A DNA stretch of 64,000 bases from positions 107,427 through 171,426 of the forward strand of contig NZ_CAJTLL010000003.1 in NCBI RefSeq assembly GCF_910577135.1. Reading direction: 5' to 3'. Origin of the DNA: an uncultured Helicobacter sp. GTDB taxonomy: Bacteria; Campylobacterota; Campylobacteria; Campylobacterales; Helicobacteraceae. Below are positions 38,866-47,765 of the stretch, in pieces. The notes under the pieces are model-generated. The model had not been told where the DNA came from. It did no database searches and saw nothing but the letters and a program-made list of their open reading frames with translations. Made by a program: the position numbers and the translations under genes. Position 1 is the first letter of the stretch. Each line of letters opens with the position of its first letter.

Positions 38866-40890
38866 ATGTTTATAGAAAAAATCACTATTTGCAATCTTTT
38901 TGCTTATTATGGAAAGGTGGAAGTGGTGTTTAAACACATTGAGGGCAAAAATCTCTATTGTATTTATGGTAATAATGGCTTTGGTAAAACGAGTTTTATT
39001 AACGCTTGCAAAATTGCCATTTGTGGCAGCGGGCTAAATGAGTTTAATAGAGAAAGTGGTTTGTATAAGAAGCACAAGGAGGTTTCTTCGGCTTTAGCAT
39101 TTATCAAGGGTGATAAAAAGGGTTATAGTGGTGTGCTAAATACCAATGCCCTTAATGAAATGCAAGAAAATTTTTATATTAGCCTTGGGGGCAGGATAAA
39201 CCAAAAACATTTTGTGATTAAGAGGGCATTTGAAAATGTATTTGATAATGTGAGTGAGCGTATCACATTGTGTTTAGGCGATGAAAAATTTGCTGATGAG
39301 GAGGCACAAGAGAGAATCAATGTAATGATTTTGCCAAGTAATTTTGTGGATTTTTTCTTTTTTAATGGTGAGGAAATCGGCGAGATAAGCAAGAATCTAC
39401 GGAGTAATCTAAAAGAGAAAATCGAGGAGATTTTACGCATTAAGCCTTTAGAGCTTATGATAAGGCAAATTGATAATATCAAGCAAGAGTTGTAAAAACA
39501 AGCTATCGATAATGATAAACAAAGGGCAGAATTTGAAACTAAAAATAGGCAACTCACAGATGGTAAGAAAACTCTAGAATCCACACGCAAACGTTTAAAA
39601 GATTTACAATCTTACATACAAGATAATCAAAGTCGCATGGCACAATTACACAAAGAAAAAGACAAACTTATAGCTGATAGTGATGAAGCGCAAAAAAAGC
39701 TTTATAGAGAAAGAGACACACTGGATGAGAAGTTGCAAACACACAAAAGCCATCTAGAAGAAAACTTAAAATATGTGATTTTCGATAGTAATCCTAAGAT
39801 TCTATCACAACTCAAAGATGAACTTAAGCATATACAAGAAAGCAGACAAAGCCAAGATATTGATACGTATAATAGGCTTTTACCCGAGCTTAAAAGCCAC
39901 TCTCTCAATATTATAGAATCTAAAGCGCAAGAAGAAAATCTACAATCCTCAAATATAAATATAGATACATTGCAAGAAATTATAGAAAAGGTGCTTGATA
40001 CTCTCCCACAAAGCCTAGCAGAAAGCGCTTCTTACTCCTCTTACATAACACCCGCACTTATTACTACTCTAAGCCATAGCCTTATTCGATTTGAAAATGA
40101 TAGCTTAAGTAGCGATATTACAGCTATTAAGGAACTAAAAAATAATCTTAGCGACATTAAACACGAGATTGATGAGCTTTATGTCGATGAATATACACAA
40201 AACAGGAAGCTGGAAAAGGAACAAGAGATTGAAAATCTAATGCAGGATACAAAACATCATGAAGAAATGATGAGAGATACAAAAGCAGAAGAGAATAACT
40301 TACAAGAAACAATCAATCACTTGCAAAGAGATGTTGAATCTCTCAAGCAGCACATACATTTAGAAAGGATAGAAGATAAATTGCAGATTCTAGAATATCT
40401 ACAAGAGACTCTTAGGCAATATAAAACTAAGCTTATTTTATGTTTGAAAGAAGAGCTAAAAGATAAAATCTTGCAAAAATATCAACTCCTTACACAAGAT
40501 AATATCGCGGGAGTAGAGATTGATGAAGCATTTGAAATCACCTTAAAAAATGAGCGATTTGAAAATATTTACATAGGCTCTCAAAGCAGCGGACAAAATC
40601 AGCTTTTAGCTATTGCAATCTTTTGGGCATTAAGTGAGTTATCTAACGCTCACATTCCGCTTATTATCGATACACCATTAGGTAGGATTGATGGAGCAAA
40701 TCGGGCAAGAATTATCCAAAATTACTACGCACAGAATCTGCAAACTATTATCCTGCCTACCGATACAGAAATAAGCACAAGAGAATATGAATATGCTAAG
40801 CCTCATATCGCAGGATTATATAAGATTGAAAACCAAAGCGATAGAAGCCACGCATACATTAAAGTAGCCACAAAAGATGAAATATTATAG
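38866..40890 (+). pseudogene. dndD: dndD with one in-frame stop codon
   Basis: DndD is the SMC/RecF-like ATPase of the phosphorothioation complex, coupling ATP hydrolysis to strand nicking or DNA handling. Two open stretches (38866-39495 and 39637-40890) are in the same frame, separated by a single TAA at 39493-39495 (GAG TTG TAA AAA CAA). Read through, it encodes about 674 residues, normal for DndD. It has Walker A in YGNNGFGKTSF (residue about 35), a coiled-coil middle, the ABC signature SSGQNQLLAIAIFWALSE and Walker B IIDTPLGRIDGANRA. Loss of function, a sequencing error, or readthrough are open. The first base of ATG 38866 follows the dndC stop directly. Confidence 0.88.
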
Positions 40891-40899
40891 GAGAAGATT

Positions 40900-42382
40900 A
40901 TGGCAGATTTTTACACAACCAATCACGAGGAGACTCTTATAGATAGAATCCTCAATCAAGGCTTAGAAAAAAAGGATTTGCCCAAATATTATGTTTTACG
41001 TATCGCTATTGCTAAGGCACTTAGTCTGCCTAAATCACCGCTTAATGCTCCTTTATGGGAGAATAAAAAGCTAGGTGGCGATAGGGGTAAGGAATATCAT
41101 TTAGAGCAAATCACAGGCAAAGGCAAAGATGAAAAAGAAGATTTTGATGTAGCTTTAAGAGCGTTATTTTATGTGCAGCACAAAGATGAGCTAGATGCCC
41201 AAAAGCAAAATATTTTTAGCGATGAGAAATGTTACACAGATATTTTAAGCAAATATATAAAGAGAGGATTATATGAAATACACAATAGCTACAAAAATAG
41301 CGATTGCTTCTATCAATGGTGTTTAGATAATCTGTCTTTAGAATCTCGCCTTGCTAATGTGGGTATCGCACAAAACAAACAAGCACAACAAAAAGGTGGA
41401 GACAAGAGCCACCGCCTAGTTGCATATTTTGAGAAATTTGCTATTCCTATTCATATTGTGAATGAGAAAGATTCGTATAGGCATTATATCATCAAAGTAG
41501 AACTAAAAGATTCTACGAAAATTGATGCTTTTATGAGGCATTGCAAACATTTAGACACAGAATTTGGAGAAAAGGTGCAGATTCAGCGATGTATGGGTGT
41601 GAGCAAGACTTTTGATATATGTATTCCAAAAGATAAAAATCTTTGGCAATACCCTAGCGAAAGAGCATTCGCACAAGGCTTAGAAATGATAAAAAGAGGA
41701 GATTATAAGCTTGGAATCTTTGCAGGAATGGATAGGGACAAAAAGCCCTTTTGTTTTGACTTGGTAGAAGCTGTGCATTGTTTTGTTGGAGGGACAAACA
41801 GGAAGTGGCAAATCGATATTCCTTCAAAATATCATCACTTGTTTATTGCAAAACAAAAGCACAGAAATTACTATCATTGACCCAAAAGGCGGGGGTGATT
41901 TTGCAGTATTTAGAGAGAGGGAAAAAGTTGAGATTCTAGACACAAGCGAGGCAGAAGCAGCAATAGAATCCTTTGTCGAAGAAATGGAATCGCGCTATCA
42001 AAGTAACGCACAAGGAGTGAGTTATGAGAGTATGTCTTATAAAATTTTAATCATTGATGAAGTAAATGATTTGATAAAAAATAAAGCTATTAGCGCAAAT
42101 ATCGCACGATTGAGCCGAAAGGCAAGGCAGTCAAGAATCCACCTCATTCTAGCCACACAAAGACCCGACGCTAAGGCATTTGAGGGAGAAATACGTTCTA
42201 CGATTCCCTCTCGTATAGCCCTAAGTGTGCAAAAAAGCACAGAATCTAAAATTATCCTTGATGAGACAGGGGCAGAGAAACTCACCGGTAGGGGTGATAT
42301 GCTCATTAAGCTTGTTAGCAGTAGCGAAATGAAACATATACTAGGCGTAAAAGTAGGAAATATACAAGCATTTCTTCCTTAA
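40900..42382 (+). pseudogene. DndE-FtsK-type DNA translocase fusion, frameshifted
   Basis: Two frames are joined by a one-base shift near 41785-41795. The N-terminal about 140 residues look DndE-like (DKYKDL-type pattern, with KEYHLEQITGK and ILSKYIKRGLYEIHNSY). A middle domain resembles the FtsK beta domain. The C-terminal motor has Walker A GQTGSGKSIFLQNII, Walker B KILIIDEVNDLI, IHLILATQRPDA and DETGAEKLTGRGDMLIKL. Just upstream of the Walker A site the sequence GGAGGGACAAACAGG needs one base fewer to keep the reading VGGQTGSGKS. The full product would be about 493 residues. DndE domain assignment is moderate; FtsK motor is certain. Confidence 0.78.
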
Positions 42383-42664
42383 AGCCCTTTCCATCACTTA
42401 GCTTATGAATATAGCTAGTGAATCTTTATTTTCATCTTCATTCCGCCTGCACGACACATTAAACTTTACATTTTGCCCTTGTTTTAATGCTTTCCTCTCT
42501 TTTTTAACCCCATCTTTTCCCACTCTCTAATTACTTAAATAAAACTTAATTAAAAAAATTTATATATAAATCTAAACTTAACTAATATTTATATAAGTTT
42601 ATATGCTATACAATTCACTCGCAATATCACAATATCTATCCACAATCCACCAAAGGAGGCATTT

Positions 42665-43012
42665 ATGGAAAATATATTCAAAGTTGAAATCATCACACGC
42701 GCAGAAAAGCTCAATGTGCTTAAAGACGCCCTAGCCCAAAAGGGCATTAAGGGTATGACGGTAAGCAATGTGATGGGTGCAGGGACGCAAAAAGGCAAGA
42801 CAGAGATCTATCGCGGGAGTGAGCAAACCTTTGATTTGCTCCCCAAGATTCGCATAGAAATCATCGCTAAAGAAAGCAGCATAGAGGAGATTATCACTAC
42901 CGCTAAGCAAACGCTCAACACAGGCAGCGCAGGTGATGGCAAGATTCTCATTATCCCCCTTGCAAATGTCATTCGCATTCGCACGGGGCAAACCGGAGAA
43001 GACGCTATTTGA
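42665..43012 (+). CDS. glnK: P-II nitrogen regulatory protein GlnK
   Basis: A 115-residue P-II protein that binds 2-oxoglutarate and ATP and gates the ammonium channel. The T-loop contains the usual modifiable tyrosine in KTEIYRGSEQTFDLLPK, and the C-terminal block is GDGKILIIPLANVIRIRTGQ. AAAGGAGG precedes ATG 42665. It is followed 46 bases on by amtB, the standard pair. Confidence 0.95.
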   Translation: MENIFKVEIITRAEKLNVLKDALAQKGIKGMTVSNVMGAGTQKGKTEIYRGSEQTFDLLPKIRIEIIAKESSIEEIITTAKQTLNTGSAGDGKILIIPLANVIRIRTGQTGEDAI

Positions 43013-43058
43013 CATCGAGCATAAAGCAACAGCACTATTTTGACTTAAAGGAGATACT

Positions 43059-44345
43059 ATGAAAGCAATTCTTATATTTTTATTATTCACAAATACCGTA
43101 TTTGGCACACATACAGAGGGCACAAATGATATTGTAGCGCTTGATATGCTCTTTGTTATGGCTTCTTCAGCCCTTGTTTTGCTGATGACTCCTGCTCTAG
43201 GGCTATTCTATGCAGGTATGGTAAATCGCCACAATGTCCTTAGTACGACCTTAAATAGCATTATGCTCTATGCCATTATCGCCCTGCAATGGGTTATTAT
43301 CGGCTATACACTCGCATTTGGCGATGATATAGGGCTATTCATCGGTAGTCTCAATCATCTCTTTTTATCCAACATAGATTCTATACACGGCAGCATACCC
43401 GAAAACCTCTTTGCATTTTTTCAAATGCTCTTTGCCGTGATTGGTGCGGCTATCATCACCGGCTCGGTGGTTGAACGTATGCGCTTTGGAGTGCTTTTGA
43501 TTTTTATCCTCTGCTGGAGCACACTTGTATATGATGTATTAGCCCATTGGGTGTGGGGTGGTGGCTGGCTTGTCGCCATTGGCTCTTTGGACTTTGCTGG
43601 TGGTGGGGTGGTGCATATCGCTGCAGGTGTGGCTGGGCTTGTAGGCTGCCTAATGCTTGGCAAACGCACCTTTCATCAGGGGCTTTTGCCTCACTCGCTC
43701 CCGCTTTCATTCATCGGGGCGATTTTGCTATGGCTAGGTTGGCTAGGATTTAATAGCGGCAGTGCGCTAAGGGTAGATTCTGTAGCTTTAAATGCCTTTA
43801 TCGCTACGAATTTTTCTGTTGTTGGGGCAATGCTCTCGTGGATGCTCTTAGAATGGCTCAAATATGGCAAACCAACCTTGCTAGGCTCTATCACGGGCAT
43901 TGTCGCTGGGCTTGTAGCTATCACACCTGCAGCTGGGTTTGTTACCCCATTTGCGGCTATCATCATTGGCTTTCTCGCTTCGCCCATTTGCTTTTTTGCC
44001 ATCAGTTTTTTGAAGTCAAAATTTGGCTATGATGATACACTTGATGCCTTTGGTTTGCACGGCGTAGGGGGAATCTGGGGTGGGATTGCCACAGGGCTTT
44101 TTGCTACAAGTGCGGTAAATGAAGAACTGCTTGAGGAAGCGGCGGGAGAGGGCTTATTTTACAGCGGGGATTTCACATTGCTTATTGTGCAAATTATCGC
44201 TATTGTGGCGTGTTTTGCGCTATCTGCGGTGGTAAGCTATGCGATTTTAAAAGTCATTAGTCTATTCACACCTTTACGCGTGGATATAGCACAAGAAGAA
44301 AATGGCTTAGACCAAAGCCTACACGGAGAAATTGCCTATCGATAA
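43059..44345 (+). CDS. amtB: Ammonium transporter AmtB
   Basis: A 428-residue polytopic membrane channel. Features include the ALGLFYAGMVNRHNVLST signature, the second AHWVWGGGWL block with the twin-histidine-type residues, the DFAGGGVVHIAAG segment and DAFGLHGVGGIWGGIATG. The N-terminal hydrophobic stretch is a probable signal sequence. It is coupled to glnK, which will bind it when nitrogen is plentiful. AAAGGAGA precedes the ATG. Confidence 0.95.
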   Translation: MKAILIFLLFTNTVFGTHTEGTNDIVALDMLFVMASSALVLLMTPALGLFYAGMVNRHNVLSTTLNSIMLYAIIALQWVIIGYTLAFGDDIGLFIGSLNHLFLSNIDSIHGSIPENLFAFFQMLFAVIGAAIITGSVVERMRFGVLLIFILCWSTLVYDVLAHWVWGGGWLVAIGSLDFAGGGVVHIAAGVAGLVGCLMLGKRTFHQGLLPHSLPLSFIGAILLWLGWLGFNSGSALRVDSVALNAFIATNFSVVGAMLSWMLLEWLKYGKPTLLGSITGIVAGLVAITPAAGFVTPFAAIIIGFLASPICFFAISFLKSKFGYDDTLDAFGLHGVGGIWGGIATGLFATSAVNEELLEEAAGEGLFYSGDFTLLIVQIIAIVACFALSAVVSYAILKVISLFTPLRVDIAQEENGLDQSLHGEIAYR

Positions 44346-44531
44346 GCTAGATTTATGATGTTTTGCTATTGCCCTTGTGATATTTTACGAAGATGGATAA
44401 GCCAAATCGCTTGGGCTTCTCCACTTGCGGCTTAAGCCACTGCATTTGCACTTTACAATTTTTAAGATACACTTACCACTCCACATCCACAAAGTAAAAT
44501 AGTCCATTCCTATAATTTATCTTTCCGCACT

Positions 44532-45845
44532 CTATATACTCGCATTCCTCCTAGCTCTTGCAAAAAGGAGTATCCCTGCCAATACCCATATTGCTAATGC
44601 GATAATAGAGGGTAGCTTAAGGGCTGCTGGAGAAAATGGCACAAAGATTAAAAGGCCAAATATAATGCTTAAACCCAAAGCCAAAAGGCTTGAAATGCTA
44701 ATGCGCTGCCTCTCTCTTTGCTTTAGCAAAAGCGATATAATACTTACATATAAGAATCCAACGATAATGCCAACGCAAGACATATCTACAATATACAGCA
44801 AAGATTCTCTACCAAAAATAACCATCACGCAAGATATGAATCCTATCACATAAACAACCCGATAAGATACATTAAAACGATTTTGCTTGATAAGTGTCGC
44901 GGGGATAAAGCACGTTATACTTAATCGTTCAAAAATTTTGCTTGTGGTGATAAAAAATCCATTAATCCCACTAAAAAGTGCACTTAATACACCTATGCAA
45001 AGCACTATGCTTCCAAAAATACTAAAATACCCCTCTATGCTTGCGTGCGTAGCCCACCCAAGATTAATTATCTCATCTCTTGCCACGCCAAAAGCGGTAA
45101 TACATATTAGCATCGCATAAAGTGCAAATCCTATCCAAATGGAGAGATAAATAAAAAAATTAAATATGCCTTTGCGATAGGCAATAGCTTGTATAATCTG
45201 CACTCCACAATCAAACCCCAAATACGCCCAAGGAGCGAGAGCAAAAACCGCCATTACGCCATAGAGGCTTATCTCTTTTTGATAAAAATATGAGAGAAAG
45301 TTCTCATAAGAGGCAGAATCTATGCCCATTATGACAAAAAATAATACCACGCTTCCGCACAAAAGCAATGTAAATATCTTTTGCAATAAGAATGCAGCCC
45401 TTATGCCTAATATATTAAGAATCCCGATACACACGATACTTGACATACTTATCACTATATCTAAAAGATAAATCGCATTGCCATTGATATGATAAAGCAC
45501 GATATCGCCAGAGAATCCAAAGGAATGGCTCATCACATTAAGTGCTGTAGCATTAAGCGGAATGATACATAAATACGCCAAGCTTATGAACCACCCACAA
45601 ATAAAGCCGTGTGTGCGCCCCAATACTTTAAGGGTAAAATAAAATTCCCCTCCGCTCCTTTTGTATCGTTGAAGTAGATATGTATATTGTGCTGCGATGA
45701 TACAAATAGCCACACCCACAAGCCCTAGCCCTATAATGCTTTCAAGCAGTCCCGCCTTGCTTAAAAATAAATCTTGAGGCAGGATAAACGCTCCCCAACC
45801 TATAATGCACCCCACGCACAAAAACAAAACAGAGGTATTTTTCAT
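44532..45845 (-). CDS. APC-family amino acid permease
   Basis: About 437 residues, with about 12 hydrophobic helices and an N-terminal CVGCIIGWGAFILPQ segment typical of APC transporters. The RSGGEFYFTLKVLGRTHGF loop after helix two fits the family. Start set at ATG 45845, whose ATGA overlaps the stop (TGA 45842-45844) of the TupA-like gene; GTG 45854 is an alternative. The substrate is not identifiable; its overlap with the TupA-like gene suggests cotranscription. Confidence 0.82.
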   Translation of the reverse strand: MKNTSVLFLCVGCIIGWGAFILPQDLFLSKAGLLESIIGLGLVGVAICIIAAQYTYLLQRYKRSGGEFYFTLKVLGRTHGFICGWFISLAYLCIIPLNATALNVMSHSFGFSGDIVLYHINGNAIYLLDIVISMSSIVCIGILNILGIRAAFLLQKIFTLLLCGSVVLFFVIMGIDSASYENFLSYFYQKEISLYGVMAVFALAPWAYLGFDCGVQIIQAIAYRKGIFNFFIYLSIWIGFALYAMLICITAFGVARDEIINLGWATHASIEGYFSIFGSIVLCIGVLSALFSGINGFFITTSKIFERLSITCFIPATLIKQNRFNVSYRVVYVIGFISCVMVIFGRESLLYIVDMSCVGIIVGFLYVSIISLLLKQRERQRISISSLLALGLSIIFGLLIFVPFSPAALKLPSIIALAIWVLAGILLFARARRNASI

Positions 45846-46895
45846 ATGTGCCACAAGTCGCCAAAATATCTATCAAAGCTTTGCGGGGAAAATTTTCCTG
45901 TGCCTCCATTTGGGGTAAAGGTAAGCTCTCCTACATACACCCTAGAATCTACACAATACAAATCCACGCGCACATAATTCATAGGGGCTGATAAAAGATT
46001 GGCAAGATGAAGCATTAGATGAAACTTGGTAGGCTTCTTCGGGGGTATATCACTTGGTGGATTCAGATACATAAAATCAAGTTTTTGCCATTGTGTGTCA
46101 AATACATCATTGCGCGTATGTGTGGCATTAGCAACTTGGATAAAAGCCACCTCTCCATTAAAGCAATGGAATCTAAAGTCCTCTATACACTCTCCTAGTA
46201 GTTCTTCAACAAAAATGCGGGGCTCTATGTCTTTATAATGCCACTCGCGATATTGCTCATAGTAATTATGCTGCAAATGCCACATTATTTTATCTCTTGC
46301 TTGAGATATGCCATCTTGTAAAAAGGCTTCTTTGTCTTGCACCATAACTACTCCGCCGCAATCGTGATTGGTTTTTATGACAAATTTATGGGGCAAAATG
46401 CCAAAATCAATAGCATCAAAAGTTTTATAAATGCCATAAAGCTTAGGGAGATAGAGGCATTGATTACTCATAAAGAGGCTATCGTATATGAGGTCTAGGG
46501 GTTCAAAAAGTTGGGAGGTAAAAGTTAAAAGATGTAGGTTAGAGGGAGTTTGTATCTTAGATTCTATGCTTTTAGCACACGACCCCCCCCCTTGCACACG
46601 ATGAATCTGCCATATCTTTTAAGATATGTGAAATATAGATTCTTGCTTTTAATTTATCACTCAAAATGGTGTAAATGGGATTTCTATCAAAGAGTATTCT
46701 ATGAATGATTTTTTCATTAAATGTATGCGGATTGCGAAAGTCTGCCTTGTAGCCAAAAATCTTTTTATGCCTTTTTAAAAAATATGTTTCATCGTTCATT
46801 GCCTTTTCTCTTTTGTGCTTATATGCCAAAAGCAATGGGCGGATATATGCTTGATATATCGCATTATTTTTTATCAATGACTTTATGCTCATCAC
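45842..46895 (-). pseudogene. TupA-like ATP-grasp gene, phase-off by a G9 tract
   Basis: Two frames meet at a poly-G run (as read on the minus strand). The first, 46895 to about 46590, has the family start NPHTFNEKIIHRILFDRNPI and YTILSDKLKARIYISHILKD. The second has LYLPKLYGIYKTFDAIDF, LPHKFVIKTNHDCGGVVMV and FVEELLGECIEDFRFHCFNG, the ATP-grasp core. With nine Gs the first frame ends shortly after. With eight (or eleven) the join reads ARGGSCAKSIESKIQ and gives about 350 residues. Members of this family are often in capsule and surface polysaccharide loci, where they may modify sugars with peptides or amino acids; function is not proven. Confidence 0.83.
46583..46591 (+). repeat. Poly-C9 (G9 on coding strand) contingency tract
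   Basis: The nine-base run lies inside the TupA-like gene, about 105 codons from its start. Frame comparison shows that G8 restores one open frame. Confidence 0.85.
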
Positions 46896-47059
46896 TCACT
46901 CCTTACACTCTAAAATAAAAAGCATAAATATAAAACAAACTAAAAAAATTTCGCTTAAATCAATAAGATTTGATGAAAAGAGAAAATCATATTATGCCTT
47001 TGCTGTTGCGATGTAGGCACCGCATTTACACGAAGTGCTAATCCACACTTGCAATATGT

Positions 47060-47165
47060 AAAATGAAGCGGGCGAGAGATTTGGCTCATTATTGGATTGC
47101 ATATATATGGATTGCTTCATTGTGGCTTCGCCACTGCCTCGCAATGACGGGCTGTGGGTTTCAAA
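47060..47165 (-). repeat. REP-like element with GTGGCGAAGCCAC hairpin
   Basis: The minus strand reads GTCATTGCGAGGCAGTGGCG, then AAGCCACAATGAAGCAATCC. The same kind of palindromic word, CATTGCGAGG to GAAGCAATCC, is spread through many bacterial genomes. GTGGCGAAGCCAC folds as a hairpin. A short spurious frame (METHSPSLRGSGEATMKQS) overlies it. Confidence 0.55.
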
Positions 47166-47669
47166 ATGCCTTGTCACCTGAGAAAAGCCCTCTACGTGTA
47201 TAAAGCTGCTCTAATCCCTCCTTGCGATTGTAGCCTTCACTCGCGCCGCATTCTATACATTTACTCTTTTATTAAAATGATGAGGGAGATTGGCATAAAA
47301 TATCAGCCCATCTGGGCTTTAGAAATGTGCGTTATGCAGCCTAGCAAGGGAAAGTGTGTAGGATGAGTTGCATTTTTACTTGCATAGAGTGTGCAGTTGG
47401 AGCATGGCGGTAAGCTCTGTAATACTAATCCCAAAGATCTGGTTTTGCAAAATATGGGCGATTCTTTGGCTCTCATTTGGAAAAGCTCTTTGTGGAGGAG
47501 GGAGAGCATAGCGCGCACCTCTCTAGGCTAGGTAAAAACCTCGCCAAAATCCCGCACAGGCTCTTTGCTTTTGATTTGAGAGGTGGCTAGGGGGTGGGGC
47601 TGTGTGATACGGAATGCGATAAAAGAGGTAAATTTAATACAGATGAGTGTGTAGATCACGCGTATTATG

Positions 47670-47708
47670 ATGATTTTGTGCTTAAGCTATACTTAAGCAC
47701 AAAATCAT
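47670..47708 (-). terminator. 17-bp perfect hairpin downstream of dnaA
   Basis: ATGATTTTGTGCTTAAG (47670-47686) and its complement (47692-47708) are separated by five bases. It lies 58 bases beyond the dnaA stop and may end its transcript, but no clear U-run follows. Confidence 0.5.
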
Positions 47709-47765
47709 ATTTCATACAATGTTTGAAAATCTAGCACTATGCTTAAACTCATACCTCTGGCTTTA

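Larger units (their letters stand above)
46896..47765. other. 870-bp intergenic region downstream of dnaA with repeats
   Basis: No gene is supported. The right part holds a perfect 17-bp hairpin (47670-47708). The middle holds a REP-like element (about 47060-47165). The rest is low-information sequence with short open frames only. Because Helicobacter replication origins flank dnaA, this region is a candidate for part of the origin, but I find no convincing DnaA boxes in it. Confidence 0.4.

Noticed and set aside
41783-42382. A free-standing FtsK-like gene starting at TTG 41783
   Set aside because: Its start sits exactly at the point where a one-base shift would join it to the upstream DndE-like frame, and there is no ribosome site.
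43421-44002. Several open frames antisense to amtB
   Set aside because: They are shadows of a strongly conserved membrane protein; proline- and serine-rich with no ribosome sites.
46992-47177. A small minus-strand protein (METHSPSLRGSGEATMKQS)
   Set aside because: It is the translation of a REP-like palindromic repeat.
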